Assembly: GCA_963836425.1 (NCBI GenBank)
Contig: CAWIJJ010000008.1
Location: 372,001-436,000, forward strand
DNA: 64,000 bases
Reading direction: 5' to 3'
DNA from: CAWIJJ01 sp963836425
Lineage (GTDB): Bacteria > Acidobacteriota > Terriglobia > Bryobacterales > Bryobacteraceae
Each line of letters starts with the position of its first letter. Position 1 is the stretch's first letter. The notes beneath the pieces were generated by a model. That model was given only the letters and a program-made list of their open reading frames with translations, made no database searches and was not told where the DNA came from. This document shows, one piece after another, positions 51,269-59,702 of the stretch. The translations under genes were made by a program, and so were the position numbers.

Positions 51269-51649
51269 ATGCTCAACTATCGCGAATTTGAGGCCGGCCC
51301 GGATCCGTTCGGCCGCAAATACAAGGTACTGTTCAAGTGGCTTCAGACGGCCATCTCCATCCGTCACTCCGACACGGTGGATGTGAAGTATATCCTCACC
51401 GACGACACCGGCGCGACTGTCGAGAAGACCATCGCTCTCCCGCACGCCGACCTGGTGCGGTTGAGCCGTGAAACGGGTCGCAAACTCGATGATCCCTGGT
51501 GCGCCCGCCTGGCCACGAGCCACCTGCTGCATCTGATTTCCACAGGTGAAGACCTGGAAAAGGACCTCGTGACGGTTCATTCCGCGGACCTTCGCCGGTA
51601 TGCCGCCGAACTTGCTGCGGAAGAGGATTCGGCAGTACGCGCACGGTAG
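51269..51649 (+). CDS. Conserved-looking protein of unknown function (126 aa)
   Basis: I do not recognise the family. The N-terminal half (YREFEAGPDPFGRKYKVLFKWLQTAISIRHSDTVDVKYILTDD) looks beta-rich, the C-terminal half (LVRLSRETGRKLDDPWCARLATSHLLHLISTGEDLEKDLVTV) helical and acidic. There is no signal peptide or membrane segment. The ATG at 51269 is preferred to the upstream one at 51209, which would overlap the divergent dehydrogenase. It is 66 bases upstream of the Oar-like receptor, which starts its own unit. Confidence 0.55.
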   Translation: MLNYREFEAGPDPFGRKYKVLFKWLQTAISIRHSDTVDVKYILTDDTGATVEKTIALPHADLVRLSRETGRKLDDPWCARLATSHLLHLISTGEDLEKDLVTVHSADLRRYAAELAAEEDSAVRAR

Positions 51650-51715
51650 GGGATTTTCAAATCCTTCATCGGCTAGTCACCGATTTGTAACTGAACGCCC
51701 GCTACTTTAGGGCGA

Positions 51716-54700
51716 ATGTTCAACAAACTTCTGATTGCAGCAGTGCTGTGCGCACCCCTCGTGTGGTCGCAGAGCGACGCGGGCAGGATTGTCGGAACCG
51801 TGAAGGATTCCACCAGCGCCGTGATACCGGGCGCCACCGTAACCGTCAAAAACGAAAGCACCGGCCAGAATCGCCAGGTGCAGTCTGGTGAGCAGGGACG
51901 CTTTGTCGTCACCCAACTATTGCCGGCCGCCTACACCGTGAGCGTGGACGCTCCGGGTATGTCGCCGGCCAAATTCGAGGGGATCCGGCTTCAGGTGGGA
52001 CAGGAACGGACGCTGGATGTCACGCTGCAACCCTCGACGGTAACGACGGAAGTAAACGTATCGGGAGGCGAGTTGACGGTCGTCGATTTCAGTTCGGCGC
52101 GCGTGGGCGCCAACGTTTCGACGCGCGAAGTCTCCGAACTGCCGATGAACGGCAGACAGGTTTCGCAGCTTTACCTGATGGCTCCCGGCGCGGTGAACAA
52201 CGGCAGCGGCAGCTTCGATAACATCCGCTTCAGCGGAAGGTCCAACCAGCAAAATGTGATCCGGTACGACGGCGTTGAGGGGTCGTCCATCGTGGACAGT
52301 TCTCCCGGCAATTTGAACGGCGAATCCACATCCAGTTTCCGGCTGGAGCAGAGCCTCGAAAACGTCCAGGAATTCCGAGTGGACAGCAGCAATTACCCGG
52401 CCGAGTACGGAACCGGAACGGGCGGCCAGATCAGCTTCATCACGAAGTCCGGAACCAACGATTTCCACGGATCCGCATTTGACTATCTGCGCAACGACAA
52501 GCTGGACGCGCGGAACTTCTTCGACGCGGCGGAAAAATCCAAGCTCCGGCTGAACCAGTTCGGCGCATCGCTGGGCGGGCCCGTCTGGAAAGACAAGCTG
52601 TTCTTTTTTGCGAGCTACGAAGGCTTGCGCCAGCGCACCAGTTCGCCCATCGTCGAGAGCACTTTGAGCGCCGCGGTACGCGCGCGGCCCGACTGCGGAA
52701 ACGGCGTGACGGCCAACTGCATCTCGCCTGCCATCCGGCCGCTGCTGGGCGCCTTTCCGGTGGGCCAGGCGCCTTCCGCCGACCCCCTGCTGGACATTGT
52801 CAACGTGAACGCGCCTTCGCATGTAAGCGAGAACGCGGGCGGCATCCGGCTGGATTACAATCTCAGTCCGAAGTACCGTTTATACGCCCGCTACTTCCGC
52901 GATCAGGGCGAATCCGCGCAAACGCAGAACTCCACACTGAGCCAGTACACCACCAGCATCGTGCCGCAGAATGCCGTGGTGAGTCTGACGCAGCTTCTGA
53001 CTTCCACGGTAATCAACGAGACCAAGTTCGGCTACAACGCATACAAGACCCGTGTAGCCGGGGTTCCGGGACCCAGCCCCAACGCCAATATCAACGGCGT
53101 CACCATCAACCTCAGCGGCAGCGTGGCGCTTGGTGGCATCGCCGGCCAGAGCGGCTCGGCCGGTATCGCGATACCAACGGGACTGATCCGGCTGAGCAGC
53201 GCCTTCAACGGTCGCGGCGCTCCTTACACCAATTATTCCCTATCGTTCATCGACAACCTGAGCGTGCTCTCCGGGAACCACAGCCTGAAGTTCGGCGTGG
53301 AGGTGAGGCCGCTGACGTTGTACAACGACCAACTCGGCGGCACCACGTATTCCTTCGCCAATGTCGCCGCGTTCCTGGCCAATACCCCCACCTCCATCGC
53401 GTTCAACGGCGATCTGAGCGCCGTGAGTCCGTTTACCGGGCTGAGCGGCGAGGCCCACCTGCGGCAGAACTATTACATCGCCTATGCGCAGGACGAATTC
53501 AAACTGCGTCCCACTATCACCTTGAGCTACGGTCTGCGCTGGGAATATTACGAGCCGCTGCGCGAAGTGCGCAACAAGAACGTGGTGTTCGACATGGCCG
53601 CGGGAACGATCGTTCCCCAGGATACGCGCGAGTGGTACGCTTCTTCGAAGAAGAATTTCGGACCGCGGCTGGCAATCTCGTGGGCTCCGAACATTCTGAA
53701 GTACAAGACGGTGGTGCGCGTCGGGTCGGGTTTCTATTACGGACCGGGCCAGACCGAAGATCAATTGCAGCCGGCGGCCAACGATCGCATCGGCAGGACG
53801 ATCTCGTCCGGCCCGCTACTCGCGTATCCGCTGAATGTGGACCAGATTTATTCGTCGTACGACATCAACAGTCCCACGCTCGGGTTTCAGCCCCGCGCCT
53901 ACGGCACGGGTTACCGGCTTCCGGAGCGTATTCTCTCTTACACGGCCTCCGTGCAGCAGGAGCTGCCGGGCAACGGCGTTTTGACAGTGGCGTATGTGGG
54001 CAGCCAGGGGCGGAACCTTTTCCTGCGCAGCATCACCAACAAGATCGTGGACGTGACCATGAATCCGGCAACTGGCGCCGGAACGCCGGTGCGCGAATTT
54101 GGCGGCCGGTTCGCCGAGATCGACTACAAAACGAGCGGCGGCCGCGATAATTACAACGCGCTGCAGACCACATTGAACCGGCGCTACAGCTCCGGCCTCT
54201 CGTTGGGCATGCAGTACACCTGGGGCCACAGCATCGGGACATCCGCCGGATCGAACGAAGCGATCACGGCCGGCAACCCCTACGACTTCAATGCCGACCA
54301 CGGCAGCAATAACTTCGATATTCGCCACAGCTTCAACGCATCGGCGCTGTATGACTTGCCCTTCGGTGAAGGCCGCAGATATCTGCGCGGCGCGAACCGC
54401 GTGGTGGGGGCGGCGCTCGGCGGCTGGCAGCTTGGCGGCATTGTCAATGCCCGTACCGGTGTTCCCATCGACGTCCTGATCGTGCGCCCGGATCTCGCCT
54501 ATCGCGATACGCGCAACGGCAACATATATTCGGCGCCGGTAATCGACGCAGCCGGCCAGGTAGTGACCACACCGGTGATCAACACGCTCGGCGGCGGCAG
54601 CAGCCGGAATGTCCGCCGTCCCGACATCGTGGCCGGCGTCGATCCGTACCTGCATACGGGCAACAAGCTGCAATGGCTCAATCCGGCGGCCTTCTCCATG

Positions 54701-55051
54701 CCGGCGGCCGGCACGTTTGGAAATTCGATGCGGAACGGGCTCACCGGACCGGGCCTCGCCCAACTGGACCTCACGTTGAGCAAGAAATTCCAGGTTAACG
54801 AGTCTGTGAACGTCGAATTCCGGTCGGAGTTTTACAATATCGTCAACCGCGCCAACTTCTCGAATCCCAGCAATGTGCGGCTGGCACAGGGACTGCCGTC
54901 CAATCCGAACGGCGCCGGCCTCCAGCCAGGCCGTCCCTTCGGCGCCTCCAACGCCGGGGGCAACTTCGGCGTGCTGACGTCCACGGTGTCCAACCAGATC
55001 GGGTTGGGCACGAACCGCCAGGTACAGCTTTCGCTTCGCCTGAATTTCTGA
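51716..55051 (+). CDS. Oar-like TonB-dependent outer-membrane receptor
   Basis: 1111 residues. Signal peptide (LLIAAVLCAPLVWSQ), N-terminal CarboxypepD_reg domain (GRIVGTVKDSTSAVIPGATVTVKNESTGQNR), plug (VSTREVSELPMNGRQVSQLYLMAPGAV; YPAEYGTGTGGQISFITKSGTNDFHGSAFDYLRNDKLDARNFFD) and a 22-strand barrel ending in an aromatic C-terminus (LSLRLNF). Such proteins are extremely numerous in acidobacteria and are thought to import plant or microbial oligosaccharides, but this copy has no adjacent lipoprotein partner or hydrolase, so its ligand is unknown. No TonB box was clear. The reading frame is intact over its full length. Confidence 0.93.
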   Translation: MFNKLLIAAVLCAPLVWSQSDAGRIVGTVKDSTSAVIPGATVTVKNESTGQNRQVQSGEQGRFVVTQLLPAAYTVSVDAPGMSPAKFEGIRLQVGQERTLDVTLQPSTVTTEVNVSGGELTVVDFSSARVGANVSTREVSELPMNGRQVSQLYLMAPGAVNNGSGSFDNIRFSGRSNQQNVIRYDGVEGSSIVDSSPGNLNGESTSSFRLEQSLENVQEFRVDSSNYPAEYGTGTGGQISFITKSGTNDFHGSAFDYLRNDKLDARNFFDAAEKSKLRLNQFGASLGGPVWKDKLFFFASYEGLRQRTSSPIVESTLSAAVRARPDCGNGVTANCISPAIRPLLGAFPVGQAPSADPLLDIVNVNAPSHVSENAGGIRLDYNLSPKYRLYARYFRDQGESAQTQNSTLSQYTTSIVPQNAVVSLTQLLTSTVINETKFGYNAYKTRVAGVPGPSPNANINGVTINLSGSVALGGIAGQSGSAGIAIPTGLIRLSSAFNGRGAPYTNYSLSFIDNLSVLSGNHSLKFGVEVRPLTLYNDQLGGTTYSFANVAAFLANTPTSIAFNGDLSAVSPFTGLSGEAHLRQNYYIAYAQDEFKLRPTITLSYGLRWEYYEPLREVRNKNVVFDMAAGTIVPQDTREWYASSKKNFGPRLAISWAPNILKYKTVVRVGSGFYYGPGQTEDQLQPAANDRIGRTISSGPLLAYPLNVDQIYSSYDINSPTLGFQPRAYGTGYRLPERILSYTASVQQELPGNGVLTVAYVGSQGRNLFLRSITNKIVDVTMNPATGAGTPVREFGGRFAEIDYKTSGGRDNYNALQTTLNRRYSSGLSLGMQYTWGHSIGTSAGSNEAITAGNPYDFNADHGSNNFDIRHSFNASALYDLPFGEGRRYLRGANRVVGAALGGWQLGGIVNARTGVPIDVLIVRPDLAYRDTRNGNIYSAPVIDAAGQVVTTPVINTLGGGSSRNVRRPDIVAGVDPYLHTGNKLQWLNPAAFSMPAAGTFGNSMRNGLTGPGLAQLDLTLSKKFQVNESVNVEFRSEFYNIVNRANFSNPSNVRLAQGLPSNPNGAGLQPGRPFGASNAGGNFGVLTSTVSNQIGLGTNRQVQLSLRLNF

Positions 55052-55089
55052 TTTCTTCTGCGAATCGGGGAGGCGCTACGCTGAAAAGC

Positions 55090-55635
55090 GTGGGAGCCTC
55101 CCCCCTTTTTGTTTCGGACAACGCGCGCGACGGCGTGCTCGCAAACTGGCTTCTGCGGCGCATGCCGGAACTCGATGGGGCTCCGATCCGGCTGGAGCGC
55201 CGCCCGGGGCTGCGCGAGCACGGACGCGAAGTTCATGCGGGTTCCTTTCTGCGTGAGCGTCGCATCGCGCTGAATTGCACTCGTGTCGAGTTCCCCCGCA
55301 TCTTCGTGCATGAGGTTTTTCATTTCGTCTGGCTGCGCGCAGGAAACGCCAGGCGCCGTTCGTACGAGGAAATCGTCCTGCGTGAATGGTCCGCGGGCGT
55401 TCCGGGCGAACTGGGCTGGTCCGCCGAATGGCGCAAAGAGCTGCTTGGCGAGCGGGATCTGAACGCACGAAGCCGCCGCTGGCGGGAGTATTGCTGCGAG
55501 AGCTTCTGCGACACGGCCGCGTGGTTTTTCTCCGGAACCGGCAGGCATGGCGAGTTCACACTTCCAGCCGCCAGCCGCCGGCGGAGAAGCCGCTGGTTTT
55601 CTGAATCTCTGGGCAACCCGCCATTGTCGATATAA
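55090..55635 (+). CDS. Putative zincin-like protein with HExxH motif
   Basis: 181 residues with no signal peptide and GTG start. RIFVHEVFHFVWLRAGN (~70-86) contains the HExxH zinc-metallopeptidase motif in a predicted helix; a Glu/Asp third ligand could be in YCCESFCDTAAW (~133-144, with three Cys). The C-terminus is Arg-rich (AASRRRRSRWFSE). I know no named family for it. A GGGGAGG stretch lies 17 bases upstream of the GTG, a little far for a ribosome site, so the start is uncertain. It follows the receptor by 38 bases and precedes a TlpA-like lipoprotein by 12. Confidence 0.6.
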   Translation: MGASPLFVSDNARDGVLANWLLRRMPELDGAPIRLERRPGLREHGREVHAGSFLRERRIALNCTRVEFPRIFVHEVFHFVWLRAGNARRRSYEEIVLREWSAGVPGELGWSAEWRKELLGERDLNARSRRWREYCCESFCDTAAWFFSGTGRHGEFTLPAASRRRRSRWFSESLGNPPLSI

Positions 55636-55647
55636 TCGAGTCAGGAA

Positions 55648-56244
55648 ATGATTGTGAAGTCACTGTATTCGTTGATGGCGCTTGCGACGGCCCTGCTGTT
55701 GGGATGCCTGCTTACGGGCTGTTCGTCGGATCCGCTACAGGTGAAGGCGGCGTCCGTGAAGCCCGATGGGGAGCGAAAGGAAGCGCCGGATTTCACTCTG
55801 AAGGACGCCAACGGCAAACCCGTCCGGCTCTCCGACTACCGCGGCAAGGTGGTGCTGCTGGATTTTTGGGCCACCTGGTGCGGGCCCTGCAAAATCGAAA
55901 TCCCCTGGTTCGTCGATATGCAGCGCCGCAACAAAGACCGCGGTTTTGAGGTGCTCGGCGTAGCCATGGATGACGAGGGATGGGAAGTGGTCAAACCGTT
56001 CATCACTAACATCGGCGTGAATTACCGCGTTGTCATCGGCGACGACATGACCGCCCAATCCTACGGCGGAGTGGATGCGCTTCCCACTACATTTCTGATT
56101 GACCGCTCCGGCAAAATCGCCGCGGTTCATGTTGGCCTCACCAGCAAAAAGGACTTCGAAGATGGCGTTGAACAACTTCTCCAGGGTGCTGCCGCTGGCG
56201 GCGCTGACCGCGGCGCTCTGCCTCCCGGCGCTTCCCCAAGGTAG
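55648..56244 (+). CDS. TlpA-like thioredoxin lipoprotein
   Basis: 198 residues. Lipoprotein signal (ALLLGCLLTGC, with lipobox LTGC), then an AhpC/TSA-thioredoxin-type domain: APDFTLKDANGKPVRLSDYRGKVVLLDFWATWCGPCKIEIPWF with the redox pair CGPC (~80), VMDDEGWEVV, and DALPTTFLIDRSGKIAAVHVG with the cis-Pro. It would reduce extracytoplasmic disulphides, for instance in cytochrome c maturation. The last 83 bases overlap the start of the DsbD-alpha-like gene in another frame, suggesting tight coupling. Confidence 0.9.
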   Translation: MIVKSLYSLMALATALLLGCLLTGCSSDPLQVKAASVKPDGERKEAPDFTLKDANGKPVRLSDYRGKVVLLDFWATWCGPCKIEIPWFVDMQRRNKDRGFEVLGVAMDDEGWEVVKPFITNIGVNYRVVIGDDMTAQSYGGVDALPTTFLIDRSGKIAAVHVGLTSKKDFEDGVEQLLQGAAAGGADRGALPPGASPR

Positions 56245-56647
56245 CGCGTACCTGACGCTCGGCCAGTTGCCGAAGATCGCGGGCAAACGCGGCGCCGTGG
56301 TGCAGGTGAAAGTGCCGTGCGTAGTCCGGCAGGGCTACCACGTCAACAGTAATACACCGTCGGACGAGTATCTGATACCGTTGAAGCTCACCTGGAAAGC
56401 TACCGGTGCCCTCGAAGCCGGCCAGTTGACCTATCCGAAACCGTCCATGGAAAAGTACGAGTTTTCCGAAAAACCGCTTTCCGTGTTCACCGGTAGCTTT
56501 GACATCCTGGCGAATTTCAAAGTGGCGGCCAACGCGCCGGCGGGTCCCGGTGTCGCGGTGGGGCAGCTTCGCTATCAGGCGTGCAGCGACAAAGCGTGCT
56601 ATCCGCCCAAGACCGTTGAAGTAGCGATTCCTTATCAGGTTCAGTAA
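56162..56647 (+). CDS. Free-standing DsbD N-terminal (alpha)-domain protein
   Basis: 161 residues with a signal peptide (VLPLAALTAALCLPALPQ). The rest is an immunoglobulin-like DsbD-alpha domain with the redox motif YQACSDKACYPPKTVEVAIPYQ (two Cys spaced by five residues, followed by Pro-Pro). In DsbD this domain hands electrons from the membrane domain to periplasmic partners; here it stands alone, with no membrane domain in the window, next to a TlpA-like lipoprotein that could be its partner. The ATG at 56162 lies inside the tlpA-like gene (83-base overlap). Confidence 0.82.
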   Translation: MALNNFSRVLPLAALTAALCLPALPQGSAYLTLGQLPKIAGKRGAVVQVKVPCVVRQGYHVNSNTPSDEYLIPLKLTWKATGALEAGQLTYPKPSMEKYEFSEKPLSVFTGSFDILANFKVAANAPAGPGVAVGQLRYQACSDKACYPPKTVEVAIPYQVQ

Positions 56648-56669
56648 GCAGCCGCGCGCGGGTTGAAAG

Positions 56670-57854
56670 TCAGCTTTTCAGAAACTGGCCAATGGACCGG
56701 GTAGCCTGTCGCGTCCGCTGTTCGTTTTCGATCAGCGCGAACCGGACGTGACCTTCACCCATGGGCCCGAATCCGATTCCCGGGGAGACCGCCACCTGCG
56801 CTTTCTCGAGCAGCAGCTTGGCGAACTCGAGCGAACCGGCGGCACGGAACCGCTCCGGGAGCGGCGCCCAGACGAACATCGACCCCTTCGGCGGCTCCAC
56901 GATCCAGCCAGCGCGTTTTAGACCTTGAATCAGCACGTCGCGCCGCTTCTGGTAGATTGCGCAGATCTTGCGCGTATCTTCTTCACACTCCCGCAAAGCG
57001 ATGATAGAGGCGATCTGAATGGGCTGAAATACGCCATAGTCCAGGTAGCTCTTGATGCGCGCCAGCGCGGCAATCATTTTCGGGTTGCCCACACAAAACC
57101 CGACGCGCCATCCGGCCATGTTATAGCTCTTGGACATCGAGAAGATTTCAACCGCCACCTCCCTGGCGCCTTCAACCTGGAGAATGCTGGGGGGTTTGTA
57201 GCCGTCGAACCCGAGGTCCGCGTACGCAAAATCGTGCACGATCATGGTGCCATGCTCGCGTGCGAGACGGACGATTTCGCGAAGGTAATCCAGGTCCACG
57301 CAGGTGGTGGTCGGATTGTGCGGGAAAGAGATCAGGAGCATCTTGGGTTTGCGCGGTGCAGTGCGATAGAGCTCTTCGAGACGGGCAAGAAACGACGGCG
57401 CATCCGGCATAGGCAGAATGCACGCCTGGCCCTCCGCCATGAGAACGCCGTACTGATGAATCGGGTAAGCGGGATTGGGCGAGACCACCATGTCACCGGG
57501 TCCCACGGTGGCGAAGAGCAGATGTGCCAGGGCGTCCTTCGCGCCTATGGTGACGATCGCTTCTTTTTCCGGGTCCAGGTCCACGCCATAGTTCTTCTGA
57601 TACCGGCGCGCGATTTCTTCGCGAAGTTTGGGGATACCGCGGGAGAGGGAGTAGCGATGATTACGCGGGTTTTTGGCTGCTTCGATCAGCTTGCTGACCA
57701 CCGCGCGCGGTGTTGCTCCGTCCGGGTTGCCCATGCCGAGATCGATGACATCGATCTGCGCCGAACGGGCCTTGGCGCGCATCTCGTTGATGACGGCAAA
57801 GACATAGGGAGGCAGCTTCTGTATGCGATAGAAATCCTGCGAAGAATCGGGCAT
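56670..57854 (-). CDS. alaC: AlaC-like PLP-dependent aminotransferase
   Basis: 394 residues. Fold type I. Starts MPDSSQDFYRIQKLPPYVF, then VIDLGMGNPDGATP, HRYSLSRGIPKLREEIARRYQKNYGVDLDPE, FPHNPTTTCVDLDYLREIV, HDFAYADLGFDG (Asp to PLP nitrogen), Schiff-base Lys in FSMSKSYNMAGWRVGF, and PGIGFGPMGEGHVRFALIEN (substrate Arg). Best match is the alanine transaminase AlaC/YfdZ group; LL-diaminopimelate aminotransferase is the other option, of interest because lysA occurs in the window. It is 11 bases downstream of the sortase gene. Confidence 0.85.
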   Translation of the reverse strand: MPDSSQDFYRIQKLPPYVFAVINEMRAKARSAQIDVIDLGMGNPDGATPRAVVSKLIEAAKNPRNHRYSLSRGIPKLREEIARRYQKNYGVDLDPEKEAIVTIGAKDALAHLLFATVGPGDMVVSPNPAYPIHQYGVLMAEGQACILPMPDAPSFLARLEELYRTAPRKPKMLLISFPHNPTTTCVDLDYLREIVRLAREHGTMIVHDFAYADLGFDGYKPPSILQVEGAREVAVEIFSMSKSYNMAGWRVGFCVGNPKMIAALARIKSYLDYGVFQPIQIASIIALRECEEDTRKICAIYQKRRDVLIQGLKRAGWIVEPPKGSMFVWAPLPERFRAAGSLEFAKLLLEKAQVAVSPGIGFGPMGEGHVRFALIENEQRTRQATRSIGQFLKS

Positions 57855-57865
57855 CTCTGCCCATT

Positions 57866-58483
57866 CTACGATGCCGGAGGCGTGCTCCCGGTCAGACGCG
57901 CCTGGACTACGAACCGCTTTGGCGCCGAACCGACGTAATAGAAGGGGTAGCAAGTGATGAGGTGCAGCTCTGCGTCGGGGGTTGTCCGAAGGGAGTGGGT
58001 GTTATCCGGCGAGACAACCTGCGTTTTTTTCACCCTGTAGATGAAGGTGGCGCCGTGGGCCTTCAGGAAAATGTCGTCGCCCGGCCGGATGTCTTTGAGT
58101 ACGCGGAAATGCGTGTCACGGTGCGCCGCGATGATGCAGTTCCCGTTTTCGCCGGGCATCGCGCTGCCGGCAAGATGGCCGGGACCGCGCCGCAGTTGAC
58201 GCGGGCCATCGCCCTCCACGACGTACAGTTCGGTGTCGAGGCGGGGAATGATCAGTTTGGCTACGGGGTCACCCAGTTTCGGTGGGGGCGGGGCTGCGTG
58301 CCGGACGGGCGGTTGGAGTGTGGGCGGCACGGGTTCGGATTGCCTGGCGAATTCGCGGGCTGCTTCCCGCTGGCCGATCCGGGAATCCAGAAAATCCCGG
58401 GCGCCCAGGTAGAGCAACGCGGCTCCGCCGAGTATCAGCAGGTACGAAATCCAGCGTCTGGATGTCGACGGAGCTCGTTGCAT
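57866..58483 (-). CDS. Class D sortase
   Basis: 205 residues with N-terminal membrane helix (WISYLLILGGAALLYLGA) and a Pro-rich linker. Active-site triad: His in IIAAHRDTHF (~121), Cys in LITCYPFYYVGSAPK (~177), Arg in PKRF (~188). Sortases cut a sorting motif near the C-terminus of surface proteins and attach them to a nucleophile. In diderm bacteria these are usually single-substrate enzymes. The gene directly upstream (44 bases, same strand) encodes a protein with such a C-terminal signal, making it the probable substrate. What the nucleophile is in this organism is unknown. Confidence 0.88.
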   Translation of the reverse strand: MQRAPSTSRRWISYLLILGGAALLYLGARDFLDSRIGQREAAREFARQSEPVPPTLQPPVRHAAPPPPKLGDPVAKLIIPRLDTELYVVEGDGPRQLRRGPGHLAGSAMPGENGNCIIAAHRDTHFRVLKDIRPGDDIFLKAHGATFIYRVKKTQVVSPDNTHSLRTTPDAELHLITCYPFYYVGSAPKRFVVQARLTGSTPPAS

Positions 58484-58527
58484 GGTTGCCTTCCGTGGGC
58501 GCCCCAGGGGCTTCGCTTCCGAAGCAG

Positions 58528-59373
58528 TTACCGCTTGCGGCGGATGACCATACCCGCGCCGGAGAGGGCTCCGCCGCTAAGAAGCATCATCAGCCAGCCG
58601 GCGGAAGTTTCCGGCATCGTGCGGTCCGCGGTGTCCATCGTGCTGCGATTCGTGGCCGCCGTGTTGGGAGTCGAGTAGTCGGCTTGAGGCGTCGTCGGCG
58701 CGACGGTCGAAGGAGCCGTAGTAGCTGGCGGAGTGGTGTTCTGCGCCATTGTCGTATTCTGGCTTGCGGTGGACTCGGCCGTGGACTGGCCGGTTACCGG
58801 GGCCGCCTGAGGCGTGCTAGTCGCCTGGTTCGTGGTGGCCTGGCCGACGGTGGTCGCCTGGTTCGTGGTGGCCTGGCCGACGGTGGTCGACTCGGAGGTG
58901 GCGGCGGTGTTCGTTTCCGCCGGAACCGTCTGATACGTGGCTGCAACCGAGATCGGCTGCAAACGCTCCCGTTCGCGGGCCTTCACGCTGTCGGGCAGCG
59001 GGAATTCATAGCCGTAATCTTTTCCCTGGATCCAGATCTTGTCGAAATAGTAGTCGGGCCCAAAATGATGCAGGATCACTTTCGTGTCTTCAGGTGTGCT
59101 CTGGTCGAGGGCGGGAATAGTCATGGCCGAGGTTTCAAACTTCATTCCCTGGTCAGAGTAAATCAGCAATACCCGGCTGTTGCCGCTGGTGCTCGACAAC
59201 TGCTGGATGACATATTGACCGGGCTGGAGGGTCTTGTCCCCGATGCTCACGGTGTACGGAAGGTCCACGTTCACCCGGTCCCAAAGCGGGCCCTGGGCTT
59301 TGCTGGGTGTATTCAATGCAGCAAGCCCCAGGGCCACAACGCCCGCCGCGATTGCGAATGTTCGAATTCTCAT
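58528..59373 (-). CDS. Putative sortase substrate with Thr-rich stalk
   Basis: 281 residues. Signal peptide (IRTFAIAAGVVALGLAALN), a ~110-residue globular part of unknown type (WDRVNVDLPYTVSIGDKTLQPGQYVI through DKIWIQGKDYGYEFPLP), then a Thr/Ser/Ala/Gln-rich stalk (~150-250) and a C-terminal sorting signal: MPETS, hydrophobic stretch AGWLMMLLSGGALSGAGMVI and basic tail RRKR. This is the tripartite LPxTG-like arrangement with Met at the first position. The stalk includes an exact 33-base tandem duplication (58821-58886). The start at 59373 opens the signal peptide; a GAGGAG lies 13 bases upstream. Globular function unknown. Confidence 0.8.
   Translation of the reverse strand: MRIRTFAIAAGVVALGLAALNTPSKAQGPLWDRVNVDLPYTVSIGDKTLQPGQYVIQQLSSTSGNSRVLLIYSDQGMKFETSAMTIPALDQSTPEDTKVILHHFGPDYYFDKIWIQGKDYGYEFPLPDSVKARERERLQPISVAATYQTVPAETNTAATSESTTVGQATTNQATTVGQATTNQATSTPQAAPVTGQSTAESTASQNTTMAQNTTPPATTAPSTVAPTTPQADYSTPNTAATNRSTMDTADRTMPETSAGWLMMLLSGGALSGAGMVIRRKR
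58821..58886. repeat. Two exact tandem copies of a 33-base coding repeat
   Basis: Bases 58821-58853 and 58854-58886 are identical; each encodes 11 residues of the Thr-rich stalk (TTVGQATTNQA-like) of the sortase substrate. Such repeats change copy number by slippage. Confidence 0.9.
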
Positions 59374-59423
59374 ACCTTTTGCAACTCCTCTGTGGTCTCG
59401 TCGAAGGGCGCTAGTACGTTCAC

Positions 59424-59446
59424 TTGCCGGCGGTCTTGGCCGGCAA
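59424..59446 (-). promoter_or_regulatory. Inverted repeat upstream of the sortase-substrate gene
   Basis: TTGCCGGC / GCCGGCAA with a 7-base loop. On the minus strand it lies directly after a TATAGT hexamer (a -10-like box, plus 59447-59452) and 51 bases before the ATG at 59373. It could be an operator or a 5' mRNA hairpin. The ~190-base gap 59374-59564 holds nothing else that I can name. Confidence 0.35.
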
Positions 59447-59564
59447 ACTATAAACTCTGAAGTTGCAAGCGGGCTTCCAAAGGGCCACTTGGATCGCGAA
59501 ATCAGCGAAAGGAGACCAACATCGCAGGGACTGCCGGTACGAAACAAGACTCGCGAACGGCATG

Positions 59565-59642
59565 TGGCGTCCCCAGGGGGATTCGAACCCCCGTTACCGC
59601 CGTGAAAGGGCGATGTCCTAGGCCGGGCTAGACGATGGGGAC
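59565..59642 (-). tRNA. tRNA-Glu (anticodon TTC)
   Basis: A full cloverleaf on the minus strand. Acceptor stem GTCCCCA pairs with TGGGGAC, D-arm with GTCTAG, anticodon loop CTTTCAC giving anticodon TTC, T-arm GGGGGTTCGAATCCCCC, and an encoded CCA 3' end (59565-59567). 78 bases with CCA. It lies between the chemotaxis cluster and the sortase operon. Confidence 0.96.
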
Positions 59643-59702
59643 GGGCAAATTTGGCCGGTGCAGGTAGACTCTTACTAATTTAACCAGCGAAGTCCCCGCG
59701 AG

